A stretch of DNA of 64,000 nt from Pseudomonas sp. Irchel s3b2 (GTDB taxonomy: Bacteria; Pseudomonadota; Gammaproteobacteria; Pseudomonadales; Pseudomonadaceae). This document shows, one piece after another, positions 13,595 through 20,795 of the stretch (the stretch's first letter is position 1; each line of letters starts with the position of its first letter). Location of the stretch: assembly GCF_900187445.1 (NCBI RefSeq), contig NZ_FYEB01000003.1, positions 124,001 through 188,000 on the forward strand. The letters are read 5' to 3'. A model generated the notes under the pieces. The model made no database searches and was not told the DNA's origin. It worked only from the letters and a program-made list of their open reading frames with translations. A program made the position numbers and the translations under genes.

Positions 13595-14821
13595 TTACGA
13601 CCAGCGGCGGAAAATCAACGAGGTGTTGACCCCACCAAAAGCGAAATTGTTGTTCATCACGTACTGGTTGCTCATCTGCCGGAATTCACCGCGCAGGTAA
13701 TCGAGCTTGCCGCACTGCGGATCGATCTCATCGAGGTTGAAGGTGTGTACGTATTGGTCGCGGTTCATCATTTCGATGCTGAACCAGGACTCCAGCGCGC
13801 CGCAGGCCCCCAGGGTGTGACCGAGGAAACTCTTCTGTGAACTGATCGGCATGTGTTCGCCGAACAACGCGCTGGTGGCCAGTGTTTCGGCAATGTCGCC
13901 CTGTTCTGTAGCGGTGCCATGGCCATTTACATAGCCGATGGCCGAAGGCTGCAGTCCGGCATCTTCCAGCGCCAGCTCCATGGCTCGGCGCATGGTGAGC
14001 TGCTCCGGGCGGGTGGCGTGCTGACCATCGGCGTTGCTGCCGAAACCGACGATCTCGGCGTGGATGTGCGCGCCGCGTGCCAGGGCGTGTTCGAGTTCTT
14101 CGAGCACCAGCATGCCGCCGCCTTCACCGATCACCAGGCCATCGCGTCCGGTGTCGTAAGGGCGAGGGCTGGTTTGCGGGGCATCGTTTTTCAGGCTGGT
14201 GGCGTAGAGCGCATCGAACACCATGGCTTCGGTCGGGCACAGCTCTTCGGCGCCGCCGGCGAGCATCAGCGGCAGGCGGCCGAACTTGATCGATTCATAG
14301 GCATAACCGATGCCCTGGCTGCCGCTGGTGCAGGCACTGGAGGTCGGAATCAGTCGGCCAGTGAGGCCGAAGAAGATGCTGATATTCGCCGCTGTGGTGT
14401 GCGGCATCATCCGCACGTAGGAGTTGGCGTTCAGGCCTTCGGCCACCGAGTTGAGCAGCATGTTGCCGAACGCCTTGATCTCGTCGGTGCTGCCGGTGGA
14501 CGAGCCGCAGGAAACACCCATGCGCCCGTCCTTGATCGATTCGTCGCCCAGCAGCCCGGCGTCCGCCAGGGCCTGTTCAGCCGCGCCCACGGCCAGGCGC
14601 GAGACGCGGCCCATGCTGCGCAGTTGCTTGCGGGTCCAGTGGCTTGGCACCTTGAAGTCATCGATCGGCCCGGCCAGGCGGGTGTTGAGTTCGGTAAAAC
14701 GATCCCACTCGTCCATGCGGCGGATACCGCTGCGGTTGGCCGCGAAGTTGCCGGCGATGGTGTCCCAATCGCTGCCCAGTGAGGTAATGCCGGCCATGCC
14801 GGTGACGACGACGCGCTTCAT
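13595..14821 (-). CDS. apeR: Aryl polyene ketosynthase ApeR (KAS II-like)
   Basis: A 408-residue beta-ketoacyl-ACP synthase. The thiolase-fold triad is complete: Cys in T-S-S-A-C-T-S-G, His in V-N-G-H-G-T-A-T-E, and His in F-L-G-H-T-L-G-A-C-G-A. In characterised APE systems ApeR is the extra ketosynthase beside the ApeO:ApeC pair, thought to act early in chain building. I use the ATG at 14821, which overlaps the ketoreductase stop (TGATG); an upstream GTG would add two residues. This is the last gene of the operon. Confidence 0.9.
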   Translation of the reverse strand: MKRVVVTGMAGITSLGSDWDTIAGNFAANRSGIRRMDEWDRFTELNTRLAGPIDDFKVPSHWTRKQLRSMGRVSRLAVGAAEQALADAGLLGDESIKDGRMGVSCGSSTGSTDEIKAFGNMLLNSVAEGLNANSYVRMMPHTTAANISIFFGLTGRLIPTSSACTSGSQGIGYAYESIKFGRLPLMLAGGAEELCPTEAMVFDALYATSLKNDAPQTSPRPYDTGRDGLVIGEGGGMLVLEELEHALARGAHIHAEIVGFGSNADGQHATRPEQLTMRRAMELALEDAGLQPSAIGYVNGHGTATEQGDIAETLATSALFGEHMPISSQKSFLGHTLGACGALESWFSIEMMNRDQYVHTFNLDEIDPQCGKLDYLRGEFRQMSNQYVMNNNFAFGGVNTSLIFRRWS

Positions 14822-15549
14822 CAACACAGGCCTCCGTTGACGGCCAGAACCTGCCGGGTGATGTACGACGCTTCCGCCGACATCAGGAAATTCACCGCAC
14901 CGGCCACCTCTTCCGGGGTGCCCATGCGTTGTGCGGGGATCATTTTCATCAGTTCTTCCACCGGCACGTTTTCATCGAGCATTGCCGTGTCGATCAGGCC
15001 GGGTGCGACACAGTTAACCGTGATTTTGCGCTTGCCCAGTTCGATCGCCAGCGCCTTGGCTGCGCCGATCAAACCGGCCTTGGACGCGCTGTAATTGACC
15101 TGGCCGCGATTGCCGATCAACCCGGACACCGAAGTAATGCAGACAATTCGCCCGGCGGCGCGACGACGGATCATCGGCATCATCACCGGGTGCAGCACAT
15201 TGTAGAAACCGTCGAGATTGGTGCGCATCACCAGATCCCAATCCTCCTCGCTCAGGGCCGGAAAAGCACCGTCGCGGGTCAGGCCGGCGTTGAGCACCAC
15301 GCCGTAATAGGCGCCGTGGGTTTCGACGTCGGCTTCAAGAATAGCTTTGCAACTGGCACGGTCGGATACGTCGAATTGCAGGACGCGCACGTTGCGGCCC
15401 AAGGCTTCCACTTCGGCCTTTACCGCGATAGCGTCCGACAGACCGCTGCGGCAGTGCAGCACGATGTCATGCCCGGCCCGGGCCAGACGCAACGCAATGG
15501 CGCGGCCGATACCACGGCTGGAGCCGGTGACCAGTACGGATTCAGTCAT
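14821..15549 (-). CDS. apeQ: Aryl polyene 3-ketoacyl-ACP reductase ApeQ (FabG-like)
   Basis: A 242-residue short-chain dehydrogenase that reduces the beta-keto group after each condensation with NADPH. The cofactor motif T-G-S-S-R-G-I-G-R-A is at about residues 8-17. N-A-G-L-T-R-D-G is in the middle, then the catalytic S-V-S-G-L-I-G-N-R-G-Q-V-N-Y-S-A-S-K (Ser, Tyr-x3-Lys). The ATG at 15549 overlaps the ApeP stop as ATGA and has GGAG 7 bases upstream; an in-frame GTG one codon earlier is less likely. Confidence 0.93.
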   Translation of the reverse strand: MTESVLVTGSSRGIGRAIALRLARAGHDIVLHCRSGLSDAIAVKAEVEALGRNVRVLQFDVSDRASCKAILEADVETHGAYYGVVLNAGLTRDGAFPALSEEDWDLVMRTNLDGFYNVLHPVMMPMIRRRAAGRIVCITSVSGLIGNRGQVNYSASKAGLIGAAKALAIELGKRKITVNCVAPGLIDTAMLDENVPVEELMKMIPAQRMGTPEEVAGAVNFLMSAEASYITRQVLAVNGGLC

Positions 15550-16007
15550 CACTCGACTCCTTGGGGTTCATGAAGATATTGCGCGGCCTGAGGCGGGCGA
15601 AACACGTTCAGCCGGGCGGTGGCGTGGATGCCGGGGGCAGTGAGGTGGCATTCGAACACACCCATGCCGTTGTCGTCTTCCAGCGAGCGTATCCCATGGA
15701 TGGTCAACTCGGTGCCGGCGGGGAAGTGTTCCACGTTGCATTCGAATTTGCGGGTGCCGAGCAGGAAACCCAACTCCACCGCATTGCCTTTCTGGCGCGC
15801 ATGGCAGCCGGCGTACGCGGCGACGCTCTGGGCCATCAGCTCGATGCCGACCCAGGCCGGCAGGCTGCCGTCGGGGCGATTGAACAGGCCGTCGGGTCTG
15901 ACGGTGAGTCGGGTGTGAATCTGCTCGTCATCGAACGACAGGATTTGCTCGATGAGGATCATGTCGCCAGCATGCGGCAGCAGTTCGGCGAGCGGCCAGG
16001 TAATCAT
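15549..16007 (-). CDS. apeP: Aryl polyene dehydratase subunit ApeP (hotdog fold)
   Basis: A 152-residue hotdog-fold protein of the 3-hydroxyacyl-ACP dehydratase type. It starts W-P-L-A-E-L-L-P-H-A-G-D-M-I-L-I-E, with the helix region A-W-V-G-I-E-L-M-A-Q-S-V-A-A-Y-A-G. In the Xenorhabdus APE system ApeP works with ApeI as a heteromeric dehydratase that makes the trans double bonds. Here its partner is the hotdog domain fused to the ligase at 27500-29179. Both ends overlap the neighbours by 4 bp. Confidence 0.88.
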   Translation of the reverse strand: MITWPLAELLPHAGDMILIEQILSFDDEQIHTRLTVRPDGLFNRPDGSLPAWVGIELMAQSVAAYAGCHARQKGNAVELGFLLGTRKFECNVEHFPAGTELTIHGIRSLEDDNGMGVFECHLTAPGIHATARLNVFRPPQAAQYLHEPQGVE

Positions 16008-17200
16008 GGGGCGTCTCCGATAATCAGGCTGACGTTATTGCCACCGAAGGCAAAGGAATTGCTCATCAGGTAGCGAGGTGCAATGGACGTCAGGTGGTCA
16101 GTCGGGGTCACCCAATGCAGGGCCGGCAATTCGGGGTCGGGCTGGCCGTCCCAGACGTGGGGCGGCAGGGCATGCACGCGGTTGTCCGCGCTCAGGCTCA
16201 ACCAGCAGAACGCCGCTTCCAGGGCACCGGCAGCGCCGAGGGTATGGCCGGTCATCGGTTTGGTTGAGGAGCAGGGCACGCCTTGCGGGAACAGCGTCGT
16301 CACCGCCAGGCTTTCCATGGCGTCGTTGTGTTGGGTGGCGGTGCCGTGCAGGTTCAGATAACCGATCTGCTGCGGTTGCAGGCCTGCGCGGCTCAAGGCT
16401 TTGCGCATCGCTTGCAGGGCGCCACGGCCGGTCGGCTCCGGCGCGGAAATATGGTGTGCATCGGAGCTGGCGCCACTGCCGAGCAGGGCAATCGGTTGGC
16501 TGTTGCCGGCGTTTTTGCTCATCAGAAACAGCACCGCCGCTTCGCCGATATTGATGCCGTTGCGGTTGGCTGAAAACGGGTTGCAGCGCTGCTCGGACAC
16601 CGCTTCCAGGGCCGAGAAACCGTTGAGGGTCAGCTTGCACAAGCTGTCGACACCGCCGCACAACACGGCGTCGCATATGCCCAGATCAAGCAGTCGTTGG
16701 GCGCTCATCAGCGCGCGGGCGCTGGAGGTGCAGGCGGTGGAAATCACATAGGCCGGGCCGCTCAATTGCAGCCAGTCGGCGAGAAACGTCGCCGGCGCGC
16801 CGAGTTCCTGTTGCTGATAGTCATAATCGGCAGGGAACTGATGCTCTCGGATGTAATGGGCCAGACCGCTGCTGGCCTCGTGAATGCCCGAGGTGCTGGT
16901 GCCCAGAATGACGCCGATACGGTCGCGGCCGTAGGTCTGGATCGCTTGCTCGATGTCTTCGCGAATTTGCAGCGCGGCCTCCAGCAGCAATTGATTGTTG
17001 CGACTGCTTTGATGCGCCAGCTCAGCCGGAATCGGCGCCAACTCACCGCGCACCGCCGCGACCGGTAGCGTGCGTTCCACCACCCAGCCGGCCTCGCTGC
17101 GCATGCTCGAGCAATCGCCGGCAAACAGGTTGCGGGCGACTTCCTGCTTGTCGCGGCCGAGGGCGCAGATCACCCCGAGGGCATTCAGATAAGCCGTCAT
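16004..17200 (-). CDS. apeO: Aryl polyene elongating ketosynthase ApeO
   Basis: A 398-residue KAS II-like enzyme with a full Cys-His-His triad: I-S-T-A-C-T-S-S-A, N-L-H-G-T-A-T-Q-H-N-D-A, and M-T-G-H-T-L-G-A-A-G-A. In studied systems ApeO pairs with the catalytically dead ApeC (here at 31023) to form the ketosynthase/chain-length-factor heterodimer that extends the aryl starter with malonyl units. Reading starts at the ATG that overlaps the ApeN stop (ATGA). Confidence 0.92.
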   Translation of the reverse strand: MTAYLNALGVICALGRDKQEVARNLFAGDCSSMRSEAGWVVERTLPVAAVRGELAPIPAELAHQSSRNNQLLLEAALQIREDIEQAIQTYGRDRIGVILGTSTSGIHEASSGLAHYIREHQFPADYDYQQQELGAPATFLADWLQLSGPAYVISTACTSSARALMSAQRLLDLGICDAVLCGGVDSLCKLTLNGFSALEAVSEQRCNPFSANRNGINIGEAAVLFLMSKNAGNSQPIALLGSGASSDAHHISAPEPTGRGALQAMRKALSRAGLQPQQIGYLNLHGTATQHNDAMESLAVTTLFPQGVPCSSTKPMTGHTLGAAGALEAAFCWLSLSADNRVHALPPHVWDGQPDPELPALHWVTPTDHLTSIAPRYLMSNSFAFGGNNVSLIIGDAP

Positions 17201-17679
17201 GGCGTTTGCTCGCCTAACGGAGTGACGCGATAGTGCGGGCCTTGGGATACGTTCAATTCAAAGCTCAGTGTTTGTGAATAGCGGATGTTCCAGCGTGGTG
17301 ACAAGGACCGTTGCCCGCCATCCTCCCGGGCGGCGGGATAGTTGCTGTGCAACTCACCTTCAGGGGTCAAGGCAAACAACAAGGCAGCGAACAGCTCCCG
17401 GGCTTCCGGATTGGGCGGCAGCAGACCGTCGGCCTGCCATTGGCCATCGATCAGTTTTTGCCGTGCCACAGGAATCCCCAAAGGGTCCATCATCGACCAG
17501 CGAATGCCCGGGCCTTCACGCTGGATCACCAGCAGCCAGTCCTGACGCTGCTCGGCCATCTGCCGTTCGATGTGCAGTTGCAGCGGCAACGCCAGGTTCG
17601 GGGTTCGCTCGGGCAACGGTGCCTGGCTGGCGCAAGCGCTCAGCAACAGGACACAACCCAGAAGCAGGAAACGGATCAT
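17197..17679 (-). CDS. apeN: ApeN-like DUF3261 lipoprotein
   Basis: A 160-residue lipoprotein. The signal peptide M-I-R-F-L-L-L-G-C-V-L-L-L-S-A-C-A ends in a lipobox with the modified Cys at about residue 16. Residue +2 is Ala, not Asp, so outer-membrane sorting is expected. The mature part fits DUF3261. It is probably part of the export or anchoring of the APE lipid together with ApeL (LolA-like) and ApeM (MMPL). The ATG at 17679 overlaps the methyltransferase stop by one base; three codons upstream another start is possible but would spoil the overlap. Confidence 0.85.
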   Translation of the reverse strand: MIRFLLLGCVLLLSACASQAPLPERTPNLALPLQLHIERQMAEQRQDWLLVIQREGPGIRWSMMDPLGIPVARQKLIDGQWQADGLLPPNPEARELFAALLFALTPEGELHSNYPAAREDGGQRSLSPRWNIRYSQTLSFELNVSQGPHYRVTPLGEQTP

Positions 17680-18404
17680 TAGGCACACCCTTCAAGGGGC
17701 TTGCGCGCGACTACATTGACCAGGGTTTCTTCCCGTTGGCCAAAGGTTTTGGGCCGGCGCAGGCCGAAGCGTTCGAGCAGGCCGAAATCCTTGGCGCGAC
17801 TCCACCACAAGTAAGGGTAAGACACGTTCTGCGGGCCGAATTCAAAACCCTGCCGACGAATCATGTCCAGGTAGCCGGCGGCGCTCTTCTGCACGTGCAT
17901 CGGGTGGCGGAACAGCCAGCGAATCACCCACGTATCAATGTAAGCCTCGGTGGACTCGGCGAACAGCAAATAGCCTCCGGGCTTGAGTACTCGATAGAAC
18001 TCGGCCAGGGCCTGATCCTGCTCGACCAGGTGATGGAAGGTCTGATGACAGAACAGCAGATCGACACTGGCGTCCGGTATTTTGATGCTGGCGCAGTCAC
18101 TACCGATCAGTTCTACATCCATGCCCTGGCGGGCCGCTTCTTCGCCGCTCAGGTTCAGACTGTGCGGGTCGGCATCCAGACCGATCAGGCGGCGAGGCGC
18201 GAAGGTCTGGCGCAGGTAACGGAACGACTTGCCCTGGCCGCAACCGGCATCCAACAGCACCGGGCTTTCGGGCAATGGTGCGCAGAACAGGCCACGCAAA
18301 TCATTGATCGCCACTCGCAATACATGGTGCTGCCAGGTGTGGCTGCGCAGAAACCAGAAACCGAAACGGGTTTCTTCGACGTAGTTGTCGCTCAAATAAC
18401 TCAT
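17679..18404 (-). CDS. SAM-dependent methyltransferase of the APE operon
   Basis: A 241-residue class I methyltransferase. Motif I is L-L-D-A-G-C-G-Q-G-K (about residues 53-62), followed by L-I-G-L-D-A-D-P (motif II acid), V-D-L-L-F-C-H-Q-T-F-H-H-L and V-L-K-P-G-G-Y-L-L-F-A-E. It probably methylates the aryl head group or its hydroxyl, as other APE methyltransferases do. The sequence alone does not tell C- from O-methylation. The ATG at 18404 overlaps the flavoenzyme stop as ATGA. Confidence 0.85.
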   Translation of the reverse strand: MSYLSDNYVEETRFGFWFLRSHTWQHHVLRVAINDLRGLFCAPLPESPVLLDAGCGQGKSFRYLRQTFAPRRLIGLDADPHSLNLSGEEAARQGMDVELIGSDCASIKIPDASVDLLFCHQTFHHLVEQDQALAEFYRVLKPGGYLLFAESTEAYIDTWVIRWLFRHPMHVQKSAAGYLDMIRRQGFEFGPQNVSYPYLWWSRAKDFGLLERFGLRRPKTFGQREETLVNVVARKPLEGCA

Positions 18405-19648
18405 GTCGGATCCTGTGCGCAAAGGTCCGAGATCATCCGCAGTCGACGTTTGGGTTCGCTGACGAACGGGTTGCGCTCATCCCAGGCGTAACCCGCGAGG
18501 ATCGAGCTGATCATGCGGCGGATTTCCGCTGTGCCGCCCTGATAAAAAATCACATCCTGAAAGGTTCCCGCGTACCAGCCTTCGACGTAGCAACGGAAGG
18601 TGTTGACGCCGCGCTTGAGCGGTTCGGCGAACTCGGTCTGCCAGTCGACGCTTTCACCTTGCAATTGGCGGTGTAGCACCCCGGCGGCCATGCTCGCCGA
18701 ACGCATGGCGATGGTCACACCGGAGGAGAACACCGGGTCGAGAAATTCCGCGGCGTTGCCCAGCAAGGCGAAACCTGGGCCATGCAGGGTTTTGACGTTG
18801 GCCGAATAGCCGCCGATGGTCCGCGCGGGTGTATCCCACACGGCATTGTTCAGCACACCGGCCAGGCTTGGCGTTTCGGCGATGAAGCCGCGCAGGCAGT
18901 CGTCCAGATTCTCGGTGCGGCCTTCGAAGTGTTCGGCGGCCGCCACCACGCCCACCGAGCAACGGCCATTGCTGAATGGGATGGTCCAGAACCAGATGTC
19001 ACGCTGGGTCGGATGGGTGGTGATGAGGATTTTCTCCCGGTCGAAAGCCGGGCTGTCGATACAGTCTTCGACGTGGGTAAACACGGCCTGGCGCACCGGG
19101 AAGTTCGACGGTGCTTCAAGGTCCAGCAAACGCGGCAGCACGCGACCGTAGCCGCTGGCATCGAGCACGAAATCGGCCTCGACGCGGTATTGGCTACCAT
19201 CTTCGCGGAGCACATCGAGCTGCGGTTTCGGCAGGCTGAAATCGGCGCTGACAATGGCTTCGCCATAACGGACATCGACACCTTGCAGCTCAGCCTGATC
19301 GGCCAGCAGCTTGTCGAAGTCGGCGCGCTGAACCTGGAACGTCGTCGGCTTGCCGTTGGTGAATGTGTCGCCGAAATCGAAGGCGCTGTACTGATCGCCC
19401 CAAGCGAACGCCGCACCGTTCTTGCGCTGGAAACCGGCGGCGTTCACCGCCTCGAGCATGCCGGCTTCTTCGACGAAATCCAGGCAGTGGGACAGCAGGC
19501 TTTCACCGATGGAAAACCGGGGGAAATGCTGGCGCTCGATCATCAGCACATCATGACCTTTGCGCTTGAGCAGCGCGGCGGCGATGGCGCCCGAGGGGCC
19601 GGCACCGATCACCATCACCTGACGACGTTCCATTTCAACTGTTGGCAC
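18401..19648 (-). CDS. FAD-dependent halogenase-like oxidoreductase
   Basis: A 415-residue single-component-fold flavoprotein. The FAD motif is G-A-G-P-S-G (15-20), then F-P-R-F-S-I-G-E-S-L-L (42-52). Halogenase hallmarks are present: W219-F-W221-T-I-P224 (WxWxIP), F302-x2-P305-x2-S308-x-G310, and K76 in Q-R-K-N-G-A-A-F-A-W-G, where phenolic halogenases keep their catalytic lysine. It may halogenate the aryl head group, as happens in the related xanthomonadins. Some homologues in polyene clusters have no shown halogenase activity. The GTG start is chosen because AAGGAG lies 5 bases upstream; an ATG at 19633 has no such site. Confidence 0.8.
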   Translation of the reverse strand: MPTVEMERRQVMVIGAGPSGAIAAALLKRKGHDVLMIERQHFPRFSIGESLLSHCLDFVEEAGMLEAVNAAGFQRKNGAAFAWGDQYSAFDFGDTFTNGKPTTFQVQRADFDKLLADQAELQGVDVRYGEAIVSADFSLPKPQLDVLREDGSQYRVEADFVLDASGYGRVLPRLLDLEAPSNFPVRQAVFTHVEDCIDSPAFDREKILITTHPTQRDIWFWTIPFSNGRCSVGVVAAAEHFEGRTENLDDCLRGFIAETPSLAGVLNNAVWDTPARTIGGYSANVKTLHGPGFALLGNAAEFLDPVFSSGVTIAMRSASMAAGVLHRQLQGESVDWQTEFAEPLKRGVNTFRCYVEGWYAGTFQDVIFYQGGTAEIRRMISSILAGYAWDERNPFVSEPKRRLRMISDLCAQDPT

Positions 19649-20795
19649 GGGTGCTCCTTGCCGGGGCGGCGATGTTCAAAGGGATTCGGTGCATGCCGGC
19701 GAGTGCCGGCAGCAGGGTTGCGATCAGGCCCATCAACATCAGCGCGAAATACAGCGCCGGGCTGATGAGTTGTTGTTGCAGCAGCAGGTTGAGAAAGACG
19801 ATCTCGCTCAAGCCACGAATATTCAGTAAAAGGCTTTCCCGCCAGCGGCTGGCACCTTCAAACGAGGCGCCAGCCCAGCCGAGGCCCAGCCAGTTGCCCA
19901 ACAGTTTGCTGGCGATAGGCAGCAGCAGGAGCGCGGCCAGTTGCACGCCGCCGAGACTGTCGATGGCGCTGTGCACGTTGATCTGCACGATGCCGAACGT
20001 GAGGATCAGCGGGATGGCGATCCAGGTCTGCAAACGGTTCATCCACGCCGCCGGTAATGGCAGCACCAATGGCACCTTGAGCGCGGCCATGCACAGCAGA
20101 TAGCCGATGCCGAAAATCAGCGCATTGAGTTTGAAGTGTTCGGCGACCACCAACAGCGCGAAGAAGCAGCCGCTGTGCAGCAACGGTTGGCGCAACCCGA
20201 GCAGTCGCAGCACCAACGGCAGGCAGGCGCCGGCCAGCGGCAGCAAGAGGCTGCTCAGGTGCAGGCTGCCTTGGGCGAATGCGAACAGAGTCCAGCAGGT
20301 CAGGTCGATCAGGATCGCGGTTTGCACCAGACGCCGGGTGGCGGCGGGCGGGTAGTTGATGTGTCGCAGGTACAGATACAACACCGGAATCGCGGTAATG
20401 GCGAACAGCAGACCGACTGCCAGCGAGCTGATCCACGGCTGCGGGGGCAACAGCCAGACCGCCGTTGCCAGCCCGCAGGCAAACGGAATGCAGAAACTCG
20501 GCAGGGCGATTTTCAGGCTCTGGCGTTCCAGCCGCAGGTCGATCACGTCGCTGAGGATGTGCCCCAGCAGCAAGGCAAAGCTCAGGCTGTAGAGGTTCTT
20601 CAGCCAGCTCGGCGAGATCAGGTCGGCACCGCTGAGGTGCCAGCCCGGTTCGATCCAGAAGTACATCAGCAACGGCAGGCCGAAGGTCGCCAGCAGCAAC
20701 TGGCTGACGATCGGAATCAAACCGAAATGACGACCGATACGGGTGGCCATGGCGAACAACACCAGGGCCATCGCCCAGAACACCGCGACCATCAT
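19635..20795 (-). CDS. CPA2-type (Na+/H+ exchanger-like) membrane protein in the APE operon
   Basis: A 386-residue polytopic membrane protein with about 11-12 hydrophobic segments and few charged loops. The C-terminal stretch L-L-L-N-I-R-G-L-S-E-I-V-F-L-N-L, followed by I-S-P-A-L-Y-F-A-L-M-L-M, resembles the R-G-L/E signature of CPA2 antiporters such as KefB, but there is no soluble RCK domain. Its role in pigment formation is unknown: it might balance protons for the neighbouring RND-like exporter or move a precursor. The start ATG overlaps the ApeM stop (ATGA). Confidence 0.7.
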   Translation of the reverse strand: MMVAVFWAMALVLFAMATRIGRHFGLIPIVSQLLLATFGLPLLMYFWIEPGWHLSGADLISPSWLKNLYSLSFALLLGHILSDVIDLRLERQSLKIALPSFCIPFACGLATAVWLLPPQPWISSLAVGLLFAITAIPVLYLYLRHINYPPAATRRLVQTAILIDLTCWTLFAFAQGSLHLSSLLLPLAGACLPLVLRLLGLRQPLLHSGCFFALLVVAEHFKLNALIFGIGYLLCMAALKVPLVLPLPAAWMNRLQTWIAIPLILTFGIVQINVHSAIDSLGGVQLAALLLLPIASKLLGNWLGLGWAGASFEGASRWRESLLLNIRGLSEIVFLNLLLQQQLISPALYFALMLMGLIATLLPALAGMHRIPLNIAAPARSTRANS

